DNA of 43,705 nt from Clostridium sp. C2-6-12 (GTDB taxonomy: Bacteria > Bacillota > Clostridia > Clostridiales > Clostridiaceae), in the NCBI RefSeq assembly GCF_009928485.1, contig NZ_JAABNP010000044.1, forward strand, positions 1-43,705, read 5' to 3'. Below the pieces are notes generated by a model that was given only the letters and a program-made list of their open reading frames with translations, was not told the origin of the DNA and made no database searches. Each line of letters opens with the position of its first letter. The first letter of the stretch is position 1. The translations under genes were made by a program, and so were the position numbers. Shown one piece after another: positions 34,481 through 43,645 of this stretch.

Positions 34481-37150
34481 ATGGAAAAGGGGTTTATTAA
34501 AAGTAAAATAAATATACCTAAAGTAAAAGAAAAATTAGTAAATAGAGCAGATTTATTTAATAAATTAAATGAGGCTATTAATTATAAGGTTGCATTAATA
34601 ACAGCTCCAGCAGGATTTGGAAAGAGCACTTTGGTATCTTCATGGCTTACTAATATAAGGGATAGATATTATACAGCATGGATATCTTTAGATGAAAGAG
34701 ATAGTGAACCATTAATTTTTTGGAAGTATATTATGTACTCTATTGATAAAATACAAGATGGAATCGTAAAAGAATCTTTTGATTCATTAAAGTCTGTAGA
34801 ACTTCAAGATGGCTTTGAAACAGAAATTTTAGCTGTACTTATTAATGAATTATATAATTTAGAAAAAGATATATTTATTATTTTAGATGATTTATATTTA
34901 ATTAGTAATAATAATATATATGAACAATTAAAATTTTTTATAAGAAATATGCCATCAAATGTGCATTTTATAATATTAACTAGGGTGATACCTGATATTG
35001 GAATACCTAAGCTTAGAGGAACTGATAGTTTACTTCAATTATCTCAGGAGGATTTAAGTTTTACAAAAGAAGAAATGGAATTCTTTTTTAGAGAAGTAAT
35101 GAAGGTCCATATATCTATTAACAGCTTGAGAGTTTTAGAAAAGCGAACTGAAGGCTGGGCAGCTGGACTTCAAATGGCAGCACTTTTTTTAAAGAGAAAT
35201 AATAGTGAAGAAAATGTAGTAAAAAGCTTTAATGGAGATCACAGATATATTTTAGATTATTTAATGGAAGAAGTATTTATTATGCTTGATGAAAAAACAC
35301 AAGAGTTTCTTATGAAAACTTCCATATTAGATGAAATGAATTTTGAGTTATGTAATAAGGTTGCTCAAATAGACAATAGCCAAGAGTTTTTAGAAAAATT
35401 GGATAATGAAAATTTGTTTATGATACCCTTAGATGAAAATAAAGAATGGTATAGATATCATCATTTATTTAGAGAGTTCTTAAAAAATAGAAGAGACATT
35501 AGAATGGAAGATATATCTTCTGAGCTATATAGTGCAGCAGCAGAATGGTATAGAAATAATGGTTTTATATCTCAAAGCGTAAACTTTTATTTAAAGGCAG
35601 AAAATTATGAGGAAGCAATATTAATAATAGAAAAAATAGATGAAAATTTAATGTTTAGTGGTGAAATGAAAAAAGTTTATGATTGGTATATGGCGATTCC
35701 AAAAGAAAAATTTTATGAAAGTATTAGATTATGTATGAATGCTGCATGGTTTACATGTACTAATGGTAATTATGAAGAAACTGAAAAACATTTAAATCAT
35801 ATAGAAGATTATTTAAAAAGACATAAAGATAATGAAGAAAATAAATATTATGATACAGAAGTAATGATTATTAGAGCAATGCTTGCAACCTTGGAGAAGG
35901 ACAGCAGTAAAATCAATAAGTATTTGGAAAAAGCTAGGAATTATAGTAATGAACATAATCAAAATATCCTTCATGCAGCAACAGCACTTTTAAGCGGAGC
36001 TGCTTGTATTTATGATGGAGAGGTACTTAAGGCTTTGGAATTTTATGAGGAAAGTCTTAAAATCAGCCAAAACATAAATAATTATTATTTAACGGTTATG
36101 TCAAATAGAAGCATAATCATATCAAAAATACTAAGAGGCAATCTTTGTGAGGCTGAAAAGCAATGCATAAACATATTGAAATATTTTCAAATACGGCATG
36201 CTGAAAATATACCTATAGCAGGTGAGGTATATAATGATTTAGCTGAGGTATATTATGAATGGAATGACTTACCTAAGGCAAAGGAAAACGCAATTAAGGC
36301 TCTCGAATTTGCTAAAAAAGGTGAAGTAATCTGGGTGCTTTGTAGAAGTTACATGCTTTTAGCTAAAATAAATTTCGCAAATTCAAAGGTTACAGAAGCT
36401 ATTGATTTAATAAAATCTGCTAAGAAGATTATCACTAATACTAAATTATTTGATTTAGGAACGGAGCTTCTTGTAATAAGTGAAAATATTTTGTTAAGAA
36501 GTGGAAAGATTTATGAAGCTGAAAAATGGATAAAAAATGATGAGCTTTACAAGATAGATGTAAGCAATATAGGTTATGCTCATTATTGCATTACTAAATT
36601 GAGATATTTTATCTTAAGCAATCATATGGAAGAAGCTGAGGAATTAGCCAATAAGCTTTATGTAAGTTTTGAAAGTATGAAAATTTATAGGGTACTTGCG
36701 GAAGTATTGATTTTAAAAAGCATTATTAGTGAGAAAAAAAGCAATATTGAAGAGATGCTAGAAGATATCATTAAAGCTGTGAATATTTCTTATAAGGAAA
36801 ATTATCTTAGAATATTTTTAGATGAAGGTGAGTATTTAATTAATATAATACTCAGAGAAAAAGAAAAGCTTATAACAAGTTTAGATAAAGACCAAGCTAT
36901 ATTTCTAAATAATATAATTAGAGCTTTTGGTAATAAAGAAGAAAAAGATGCGGATACAAATGAAATTTTAAGCATAAGAGAAATGGAAGTTTTGAAGTAT
37001 CTAAAAGAAGGGTTAAACAATACAGAAATTGCTAATTCTCTATTTGTATCAGTTAATACTGTAAAAACCCATCTTTTAAATATATATACGAAGCTTGAAG
37101 TTCATAGCAGAACAGAAGCATTAGCAAAAGCTAATGAACTTGGAATTTAA
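34481..37150 (+). CDS. MalT-like LuxR-family transcriptional regulator (STAND ATPase)
   Basis: 889 residues. The N-terminal ATPase has Walker A APAGFGKST (42-50) and a Walker B-like IILDDLYL near residue 130, typical of MalT-type STAND proteins. A long helical, TPR-like middle (about 350-800) is followed by a C-terminal LuxR helix-turn-helix in the last 60 residues (LSIREMEVLKYLKEG, NTEIANSLFVSVNTVKTHL). Such activators oligomerise on inducer plus ATP binding. ATG 34481 is preceded by AAAGGATGAT at proper distance; the earlier ATG 34469 overlaps that site. Neighbours are a chaperone and a MATE exporter, so the target is not evident. Control of the exporter or of the distant amylase operon is possible but unproved. 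Confidence 0.88.
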   Translation: MEKGFIKSKINIPKVKEKLVNRADLFNKLNEAINYKVALITAPAGFGKSTLVSSWLTNIRDRYYTAWISLDERDSEPLIFWKYIMYSIDKIQDGIVKESFDSLKSVELQDGFETEILAVLINELYNLEKDIFIILDDLYLISNNNIYEQLKFFIRNMPSNVHFIILTRVIPDIGIPKLRGTDSLLQLSQEDLSFTKEEMEFFFREVMKVHISINSLRVLEKRTEGWAAGLQMAALFLKRNNSEENVVKSFNGDHRYILDYLMEEVFIMLDEKTQEFLMKTSILDEMNFELCNKVAQIDNSQEFLEKLDNENLFMIPLDENKEWYRYHHLFREFLKNRRDIRMEDISSELYSAAAEWYRNNGFISQSVNFYLKAENYEEAILIIEKIDENLMFSGEMKKVYDWYMAIPKEKFYESIRLCMNAAWFTCTNGNYEETEKHLNHIEDYLKRHKDNEENKYYDTEVMIIRAMLATLEKDSSKINKYLEKARNYSNEHNQNILHAATALLSGAACIYDGEVLKALEFYEESLKISQNINNYYLTVMSNRSIIISKILRGNLCEAEKQCINILKYFQIRHAENIPIAGEVYNDLAEVYYEWNDLPKAKENAIKALEFAKKGEVIWVLCRSYMLLAKINFANSKVTEAIDLIKSAKKIITNTKLFDLGTELLVISENILLRSGKIYEAEKWIKNDELYKIDVSNIGYAHYCITKLRYFILSNHMEEAEELANKLYVSFESMKIYRVLAEVLILKSIISEKKSNIEEMLEDIIKAVNISYKENYLRIFLDEGEYLINIILREKEKLITSLDKDQAIFLNNIIRAFGNKEEKDADTNEILSIREMEVLKYLKEGLNNTEIANSLFVSVNTVKTHLLNIYTKLEVHSRTEALAKANELGI

Positions 37151-37210
37151 TTAGAATATATATTGTATTTATTGAGTAAGAAATAATTATTTGAAAGTAA
37201 TAATAACATA

Positions 37211-37262
37211 TTAAATTGATTAAACTGGGTGGTTGAAAAATCACCCAGTTTAATCAATTTAA
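37211..37262. terminator. 21-bp perfect inverted repeat after the MalT-like gene (terminator-like)
   Basis: 37211-37231 (TTAAATTGATTAAACTGGGTG) pairs perfectly with 37242-37262 around a 10-base loop. No T-run follows, but the arm ends in AATTTAA; it probably ends the regulator transcript. Confidence 0.7.
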
Positions 37263-37410
37263 TATGGGTGATTAAAATATCCTCTTAAATTAGTAAAATG
37301 TATCTATAACAGATATTTAAATTTTTTGAACAGAGAAAGTCACTAGAAAACCTAATTAGATTTCAGAAATTATATAAAATATCTAGTTTTATTTTAGGAG
37401 GATATGAAAA

Positions 37411-38772
37411 ATGAAAAAAACAACAGGAAATGATTTTACTACAGGGAGTATTAAAAAGCATATATTAAAATTTGCAATACCAATGGTTATAGGGCTTTTT
37501 TTGACTATGGGTTATACAATAATTAATACTATCTGGATTGGGAATTTATTGGGGAAGGATGCAATGGCAGCATCCTCTGTAAGTTTTCCAATTACCTTTA
37601 TATTAATTGCAATAGCAGCAGGCTCAACTTCGGCAGTATCCATATTAATATCTCGAAATTATGGTGCTAAAAATTTTGGAATGATAAATAAGATAATAGA
37701 AACTTCCTTTTCACTATTTTCAATGGTAGCAGCTGTACTTGTAGCTTTAGTACTTTTTTTTAGAAATGAACTTTTAACTTTAATGGGAGCACCGGAAAAT
37801 ATATTTAATATGGCATCGAGTTATTTAAGTATTTTACTTTTATCTACCTTTGTAAATTATATATATTATGTAATTAATTCAATTTTATCTGGAATGGGGG
37901 ATACTAAAACTTCAGTAGTGTTCTTAGTTTTATCAACAATTATAAATGCTATATTAGATCCATTTCTTATAATGAAATTTCAATTAGATGGTGCAGCCTT
38001 TGCATCATTTATCTCTGGAACATGTGCAATAATTTGTGCAGTTATATATTTGAAGAGGAAAAAGTTTGATATAAATCTTATTCCTAAAAGATTTGCCTTA
38101 GATAAGAATATAATATTAGATATTTTAAAAATAGGAATGCCTTCAACTATTCAACAATGTTTAATGCCAATAAGTCTTATATTTATAACTTCTTTTGTAA
38201 GCAGATTTGGAGGTGACTCTATTGCTGCTTATGGTGCTGCAAGTAAAGTTGATTATTTAGCTTTAATGCCTTCAATGGCTATTGGAACTGCAGCTGCTGT
38301 TATAACAGGACAAAATATTGGTGCTAATAAATTAGAAAGAGTAGAAGAAGTATTTAAATGGGGAGTAATGATACTTTTTAGTACAATTGCAGTTGTAGCT
38401 TTATTAATTGAAATTTTCCCCAAAGAAATTCTTATGGTATTTGCAAGGGATACAGGAATTTTAGATATAGGTTCCTCATATTTAAGGATTAATGCAATTG
38501 GTTATTTAATGTTTAGTATAAGCTTTGTGAGTAATGGAATAATTAATGGTTCAGGAAAAACAATGGTAACCATGATAATATCAGCAGTATCTCTATTAGG
38601 CTTAAGAATACCATTATCTGATTTCATGTCTCAAACAAACCTTGGAATTAAAGGAATATGGTATGCAATTTTAGCTACCTGCATATTTTCTATGCTTTGT
38701 AGTATGGGATATTATTTATCAGGAAAATATAAAGAAAAATTAGAAGTATATAGTAAAAAGGCTTATTCATAA
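37411..38772 (+). CDS. MATE-family multidrug/cation efflux transporter
   Basis: 453 residues with 12 membrane helices in two six-helix halves, which is the MATE/DinF/NorM layout. Segments such as PMVIGLFLTMGYTIINTIWIGNLLG (15-39) and GMPSTIQQCLMPISLIF at the start of the second half are typical. It would export cationic drugs or metabolites using Na+ or H+ gradients. The ATG has AGGAGGATATGAAAA upstream, with no close regulator of its own apart from the MalT-like gene before it. A terminator follows, shared with the convergent ArsR-like gene. Confidence 0.9.
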   Translation: MKKTTGNDFTTGSIKKHILKFAIPMVIGLFLTMGYTIINTIWIGNLLGKDAMAASSVSFPITFILIAIAAGSTSAVSILISRNYGAKNFGMINKIIETSFSLFSMVAAVLVALVLFFRNELLTLMGAPENIFNMASSYLSILLLSTFVNYIYYVINSILSGMGDTKTSVVFLVLSTIINAILDPFLIMKFQLDGAAFASFISGTCAIICAVIYLKRKKFDINLIPKRFALDKNIILDILKIGMPSTIQQCLMPISLIFITSFVSRFGGDSIAAYGAASKVDYLALMPSMAIGTAAAVITGQNIGANKLERVEEVFKWGVMILFSTIAVVALLIEIFPKEILMVFARDTGILDIGSSYLRINAIGYLMFSISFVSNGIINGSGKTMVTMIISAVSLLGLRIPLSDFMSQTNLGIKGIWYAILATCIFSMLCSMGYYLSGKYKEKLEVYSKKAYS

Positions 38773-38836
38773 TTATATCAATAAAACTATATATATGTTG
38801 CAATAAATATATAATGATAAAGACTTTAAGTAGAAT

Positions 38837-38878
38837 ATAAAATCCCAATACAAGCTAAGACCTGTATTGGGATTTTAT
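38837..38878. terminator. Bidirectional terminator between MATE and ArsR-like genes
   Basis: A 16-bp stem, ATAAAATCCCAATACA (38837-38852) with 38863-38878, loop of 10 bases; A-rich and T-rich flanks serve both directions. Confidence 0.88.
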
Positions 38879-39450
38879 TAATTATTTAAGCCAACAATGG
38901 TGAAAAAACAATGATAATGTTTTAATTCTTCATCATTATTTGAATCATTGCAGTGATTCTCCATAAAATTCTTTATATATTCAGCGAATTCTTTTGCTTG
39001 ATTTTCAGTTAAGTATAAATTCTCCATGCTCAAGGTACTATTTTTTGTGTGTTTAGAGTCTGGTGAATTTTCCATATGATTAAGAAAAATATTTTTACTG
39101 TCATCATAGATCTGAGAAATAGCTTGCTTGCTTTCCGATAAAATAAGTTTTTTTACCGGTTCAACCATTTGATCAAGAGAATTTATGTTAAAACTTTTTG
39201 CTGTAGGCTCATAATATTTCGCTATAATGCCATTGATTTCTTTAGTATGAACAAGTTTCAATATATTAACTTTTTCTAATTTTTTAACATGATAATGTAC
39301 ATTTGCTGGAACTTCATCTAAAGCAACAGCTATTTCTTTTACAGTACAAGGTCTTTTCATATTATAAAAACACATTAAGATTTTATATCTATATGGATCA
39401 GAGAAGGCTTTAATTTCTTCTACACTAGTAAGCGTAATACTATCTTTCAT
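38878..39450 (-). CDS. ArsR-like winged-helix transcriptional regulator
   Basis: 190 residues. An N-terminal winged helix (about 8-75) includes FSDPYRYKILMCFYNM and the recognition helix region ALDEVPANVHYHVKKLEKV, typical of ArsR/SmtB-like repressors. A C-terminal helical part (about 85-190) is rich in acidic, His and Asn residues (NHCNDSNNDEELKHYH, about 168-183) and could bind a metal or mediate dimerisation. It lies 69 bases downstream of an MFS exporter on the same strand and has its own AGGTGAT site, so it is probably its cotranscribed repressor. No ArsR-type paired Cys motif (CVC) is seen; the ligand is unknown. Confidence 0.83.
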   Translation of the reverse strand: MKDSITLTSVEEIKAFSDPYRYKILMCFYNMKRPCTVKEIAVALDEVPANVHYHVKKLEKVNILKLVHTKEINGIIAKYYEPTAKSFNINSLDQMVEPVKKLILSESKQAISQIYDDSKNIFLNHMENSPDSKHTKNSTLSMENLYLTENQAKEFAEYIKNFMENHCNDSNNDEELKHYHCFFTIVGLNN

Positions 39451-39519
39451 TTTATCACCTCCAAGTTTATTATAGCGTATTATAAATTATTTTGCTATTG
39501 AGGTGATTAAAAGTTGTAT

Positions 39520-40809
39520 TTAAATTGTATTAAATTCTTCAGAAATTTTAATAGAATTAGAATTATTAGGCTTTAAAAGTGATTTCTTTAATATCAATAT
39601 AGTTGAAAGTAAGATAAAAAAACAAATTAGGACACAAATCCAAGCGCTTATTGAGTCAAATAGAATCCCAAATAAAATAAGTCCTAAAGGCATAATTGAG
39701 GTACAGCAGGTATTCATAACAGTAGATACTCTTCCCAGCATAGCTAAAGGAACTAAATTTTGAACCATAGAACTTATTGCAATATTAGCAATAGTTATAA
39801 GAAGAATTATAAAAAAGCACATTACTGTAATGCTTATATATGGAATTAAGTTGCTATTGAATAAGCTTAAAAATATAGGTGAAGGAATAATTGACATAAT
39901 TCCAATAAGAATTGAGCAAATAAAGAAATTATAAAATAATAAACTACCTAAGGAAAATTTTTGAGTTAATTTACCAGTTATAAATGGTGATATAAGCATA
40001 GAAGAGAATAAGATCATTTGCATAAAACCATATTGGAAATCTGATATTTCAAATAGTTTTTTACTGATAAAGGTTATACCAGTAGAAAATAAAGGACTGA
40101 AGACAAAGTTTAAAGAAGAAGCTAAAATAATAATATTTAATATTATGGAATTTTCTTTAATGAACTTAAGACCTTCTTTAAAATCTGAATTAAAAGCTTT
40201 AAGGTTTATTTCCTTCGGCATATGATTTGATTTTTTCATTTTAATAAAGAATATAGCGAAAGAGGAAAAGAAAAAGCTTGAAGAATTAATTAATAAAATA
40301 ATAACAAGTCCATAAGATCCAAACAAAATACCAGCTATAAAAGGAGCAATTAAATTTCCTATAGTAAGGATTAAGGAGCTTAGACCATTAGCATCTACTA
40401 AATCATCTTTTTTAACTACAGTAGGGATTATTGTGCCAATAGCAGGTTGATATAAAGAAGAGATTAATGATAGAAATATAACTAAAATATAAATTCCTGA
40501 AATAGAAAGTCCACCAAAGCTCTTATAAGCTATGGCAAAAATAAGTACTAATATACCACTTACAATGTCCAATGAGATTGTAAGTCCTTTTCTGTCCATC
40601 CAATCTGATAGAACTCCAGCTACAGGGCTGAAAAGCAATTGAGGAATTATTGCAACAATTAATACTGTGGAAAACAAAGTTGCAGAATTACTTATTTTTA
40701 AAACATATAATGATAGTGCAAATTCTTGCATTTGAGTCCCTGTGAGAGATAAAGCTTTGCTTAACATCAATAAAGAAAAATTTTTGTTTTTTAATAAATT
40801 AAAATTCAT
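39520..40809 (-). CDS. MFS efflux transporter (MefA/TetV-like, 12 TM)
   Basis: 429 residues with 12 predicted membrane helices. Motif A between helices 2 and 3 is GVLSDWMDRKG, and the beginning (NFSLLMLSKALSLTGTQMQEFALSLYVLK) is typical of the macrolide-efflux-like MFS group (COG0477/MefE type). It would export a drug or metabolite with proton exchange. Translation starts at 40809 behind ACAGGAGGTCCGTA on the minus strand. The promoter is covered by overlapping palindromes at 40833-40859. The downstream ArsR-like gene probably represses the pair. Confidence 0.88.
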   Translation of the reverse strand: MNFNLLKNKNFSLLMLSKALSLTGTQMQEFALSLYVLKISNSATLFSTVLIVAIIPQLLFSPVAGVLSDWMDRKGLTISLDIVSGILVLIFAIAYKSFGGLSISGIYILVIFLSLISSLYQPAIGTIIPTVVKKDDLVDANGLSSLILTIGNLIAPFIAGILFGSYGLVIILLINSSSFFFSSFAIFFIKMKKSNHMPKEINLKAFNSDFKEGLKFIKENSIILNIIILASSLNFVFSPLFSTGITFISKKLFEISDFQYGFMQMILFSSMLISPFITGKLTQKFSLGSLLFYNFFICSILIGIMSIIPSPIFLSLFNSNLIPYISITVMCFFIILLITIANIAISSMVQNLVPLAMLGRVSTVMNTCCTSIMPLGLILFGILFDSISAWICVLICFFILLSTILILKKSLLKPNNSNSIKISEEFNTI

Positions 40810-40832
40810 TACGGACCTCCTGTTTAAAAAAT

Positions 40833-40859
40833 AACGTTAAAATTATTTTAACGTTAAAA
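40833..40859 (-). promoter_or_regulatory. Overlapping palindromic operator of the MFS/ArsR operon
   Basis: AACGTTAAAAT (40833-40843) is mirrored by ATTTTAACGTT (40845-40855) around one base; TTTTAACGTTAAAA (40846-40859) is a second perfect palindrome sharing the right arm. Placed 24-50 bases upstream of the MFS start, it is the natural binding site for the ArsR-like repressor. Further TTAAAA/TTTTAA halves extend to about 40869. Confidence 0.65.
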
Positions 40860-40978
40860 ATATTTTAACAGAATAAAAATAATATTACAATACTGTGTTG
40901 TTTTTTTATTATACAAAAGTAAATTGATGATATATAATTTGGAGGGAATATTTATCCGAGATAAGAAGGGATGATTAA

Positions 40979-41563
40979 ATGTTATTAATGATAGATAACT
41001 ATGATTCGTTTGTATATAACCTTGTAAGATATTTTGAGGAAATAGGAGAAGAAGTAGAAGTAGTCAGAAATGATAAAATAAATATAAATATGGTAGATGA
41101 AAAAAACTATTTGGGCATAATCATATCCCCAGGGCCTAAAAATCCTATTGAGGCAGGCTTATGCTTAGATATAATTGATAAATTTAAAGGAAGACTTCCA
41201 ATACTAGGAATATGCTTAGGGCATCAATGTATAGGACATTATTTTGGTGGTAAAGTTGTAAAAGGTGAAAAACCAATGCATGGGAAAATAAGTGAAATAA
41301 TTCATAATAACAATGAACTATTCTATAATGTGAAAAATCCATTAAAGGTAACTAGATATCATTCATTAGTTGTAGATAGAGAGAATTTACCCGAAGAGTT
41401 AGAGGTTACAGCAGAAACCTCAGATAAGGTGATTATGGGAATTAAGCATAAGGTAATGCCTATACATGGGGTTCAATTTCATCCAGAAGCAGAGCTAACG
41501 GAAGAAGGACAGAAACTTTTAGAAAATTTTATAGCAGAATGCAAGAGGTTTAAAAATGATTAA
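40979..41563 (+). CDS. pabA: Aminodeoxychorismate synthase, glutamine amidotransferase subunit
   Basis: 194 residues, class I glutamine amidotransferase: nucleophile C79 in GICLGHQCIG, and H168 and E170 in GVQFHPEAE. It releases ammonia from glutamine for PabB. The gene starts at ATG 40979 behind AAGGGATGAT and overlaps the next gene by 8 bases, giving coupled translation. By sequence alone PabA and TrpG are hard to tell apart; the neighbouring PabB (PIKGT motif) and PabC set the folate role. A dual-use amidotransferase is possible if no separate trpG exists. Confidence 0.93.
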   Translation: MLLMIDNYDSFVYNLVRYFEEIGEEVEVVRNDKININMVDEKNYLGIIISPGPKNPIEAGLCLDIIDKFKGRLPILGICLGHQCIGHYFGGKVVKGEKPMHGKISEIIHNNNELFYNVKNPLKVTRYHSLVVDRENLPEELEVTAETSDKVIMGIKHKVMPIHGVQFHPEAELTEEGQKLLENFIAECKRFKND

Positions 41564-42911
41564 TTTTCAAATAAAAGAGTTAAATACATATTATGATCCA
41601 TTTCATACATATAAGCTTTTTAAAAATGAATTAGATACTATTTTTTTAGACAGTTCAAAAGAAGATAAACTTTTATCTAAATATTCCTTTATTGGCTTAA
41701 AACCTTATAAAAAATTTATTTCAAAAGGAAGAAGTGTAGTAATTGATAATGAAATACATGAAGGCGTTGATCCTTTTGAAAAATTGGAGGAACTTCTTGA
41801 AGAATATAAAATTGATTTTAAAAGTCATATGCCATTTTTAAGTGGTGCTATTGGCTATTTTTCCTATGATATAGGAAGGATATTAGAGATATTGCCAGAT
41901 ATTTCAGAGGAGGATTTTAGTATTCCAGACAGCATATTTATTTTCTTTGACAATTTAATTATTTTTGATATACAAAATAAGAAAACTTATATAACAGCTG
42001 TGGGACAAATTCAAGAAGCACTCGGAAGTATAGCAGAAATAGAAAAATATTTAGAAAATTATAAAGAGGATTCAGAAATAAAAGTAGAGCCTTCAAAAAA
42101 TAATTTCTTTTCAAATTTTAATAAGTTAGAATATGAAGAAGCAATATCAAGTCTTAGAGATTACATTAAAAATGGTGATGTATATATAGCTAATATGACC
42201 AGAAGAATATGTTGTAATAGCACTGAAGAGCCTTTTAAAATATATGAAAAATTAAGAGCAATTAATAAAGCACCATTTTCAGCATATATGAACTTTAAAG
42301 ATTTTCAAGTTATAAGCTCTTCACCAGAAAGATTTATTTCAATTACAGATGGATTGGTTCAAACTAGACCAATAAAAGGAACTAGGCCAAGAGGAAAAAA
42401 CCTTGAAGAAGATAAAGCTAATAAAAATGAATTAATTAATTCAGAAAAGGATAAATCAGAACTCTTAATGATTGTGGATTTAGAAAGAAATGATTTAAGT
42501 AAAGTATGTAAACCAAATTCAGTAAAGGTTACTGAATTATTTAAATTAGAAAAATATGAAACAGTCTTTCATCTTGTAGCTACAATAGAAGGTGTTTTAA
42601 GAGATGGAATATCTTCAGTAAAATGTATAAAGGAATGCTTTCCAGGAGGATCAATTACAGGTGCTCCTAAAATAAGGGCAATGGAAATAATAGAGGAACT
42701 TGAAAAATTAAAAAGAAATATTTATACAGGTTCTATAGGATATTTTGATTTAAGAGGGAATAGTGACTTTAATATAGTGATTAGGACTATAGTAAAGAAA
42801 GAGGATAAAGCATATTTTGGAGTTGGAGGCGGAATAACTTGGGAATCTATTGAAGAAGAAGAATGGTTTGAGACAATAGATAAGGGAAAAGCATTAATGG
42901 GGGTATTATAA
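41556..42911 (+). CDS. pabB: Aminodeoxychorismate synthase component I
   Basis: 451 residues of the chorismate-binding fold. The motif PIKGTRPRG with K274 is decisive: aminodeoxychorismate synthase has this Lys, while anthranilate synthase has Ala (PIAGT). SPERF (about 256-260) and the C-terminal GSITGAPKIRAMEIIEELE metal-binding region are present. It forms 4-amino-4-deoxychorismate from chorismate and ammonia supplied by PabA. The start overlaps pabA by 8 bases; its stop overlaps pabC by one base. There is no fused PabC domain, so the three steps are on separate proteins. Confidence 0.94.
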   Translation: MINFQIKELNTYYDPFHTYKLFKNELDTIFLDSSKEDKLLSKYSFIGLKPYKKFISKGRSVVIDNEIHEGVDPFEKLEELLEEYKIDFKSHMPFLSGAIGYFSYDIGRILEILPDISEEDFSIPDSIFIFFDNLIIFDIQNKKTYITAVGQIQEALGSIAEIEKYLENYKEDSEIKVEPSKNNFFSNFNKLEYEEAISSLRDYIKNGDVYIANMTRRICCNSTEEPFKIYEKLRAINKAPFSAYMNFKDFQVISSSPERFISITDGLVQTRPIKGTRPRGKNLEEDKANKNELINSEKDKSELLMIVDLERNDLSKVCKPNSVKVTELFKLEKYETVFHLVATIEGVLRDGISSVKCIKECFPGGSITGAPKIRAMEIIEELEKLKRNIYTGSIGYFDLRGNSDFNIVIRTIVKKEDKAYFGVGGGITWESIEEEEWFETIDKGKALMGVL

Positions 42912-43645
42912 TGAGGAAGATAATTTATGGTGAAAATAAAGTTACTATTGATGAAGGGGTGTTTTTTGGAAAAGGCGTTTTTGAAACAATCTTATGGAAA
43001 GATAAACCTATATTTTTAGATGAGCATTTAAAAAGACTTAATGGAGCTTTAGAAGCAATAGGAATGTTTCCTTTAGAAGAAGTGGAACTTAGATTATATT
43101 TAGATAAGTTAAACATAAATAACAAAGCAGTTAAAATAACTGTTACACCATTGAATATTATAATTACTCAAAGAAATCTTCCTTACAAAGAGGAAGATTA
43201 TAATAAAGGTATGAAATTAACGGTTTCAAAAGTAAGGAGAAATAGCACTTCAAGACTTTGTTATATTAAATCTACCTGCTATATAGAAAATTTAATTGAA
43301 AAAGAAGAAGGGAAGAAAAAAGGCTTTGATGATGTTATATTCTTAAATGAAAATGGATATGTTACGGAAACAAGCTGTGCTAATATATTTATAGTTAAAA
43401 ATAATGAGATTTTTACACCTAGAATTGAAGATGGACTATTAGATGGAATAATAAGAAGAAAGCTTATTGAAAGTTTTATGGTTCAGCAAAAAAGTATCAC
43501 TTTTGAAGAATTAAAAAAATCTGATGAAGTGATTTTAACCAATAGTTTAATGAGGGCTATGTCTCTAACTGAGATAGATCATATTAAATATGAAAAAACA
43601 GAAACGAGAGAAATATTTAATGAATCACTTCTTAAATTAGAGTAG
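42911..43645 (+). CDS. pabC: Aminodeoxychorismate lyase (PLP fold type IV)
   Basis: 244 residues. The PLP lysine is K120 in CYIKSTCYIENL; GVFFGKGVFETI (16-27), GYVTETSCANIFIVK and DGLLDGIIRRKLIE are signatures of branched-chain/ADC-lyase fold IV enzymes. It converts aminodeoxychorismate to p-aminobenzoate and pyruvate, completing the PABA branch of folate synthesis. A D-amino-acid or branched-chain aminotransferase is the usual alternative for this fold, but the pabA-pabB context favours PabC. The start lies on the TAATG overlap with pabB. The last 60 bases of the window after the stop show no identifiable gene. Confidence 0.9.
   Translation: MRKIIYGENKVTIDEGVFFGKGVFETILWKDKPIFLDEHLKRLNGALEAIGMFPLEEVELRLYLDKLNINNKAVKITVTPLNIIITQRNLPYKEEDYNKGMKLTVSKVRRNSTSRLCYIKSTCYIENLIEKEEGKKKGFDDVIFLNENGYVTETSCANIFIVKNNEIFTPRIEDGLLDGIIRRKLIESFMVQQKSITFEELKKSDEVILTNSLMRAMSLTEIDHIKYEKTETREIFNESLLKLE

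Noticed and set aside
37211..37262. Insertion-sequence end or attachment site
   Set aside because: The 21-bp inverted repeat has a 10-base loop, no transposase nearby and no flanking duplication, so a terminator is simpler.
41556..42911. Anthranilate synthase (trpE) instead of pabB
   Set aside because: The motif is PIKGT (Lys), typical of aminodeoxychorismate synthase, and pabC follows directly.
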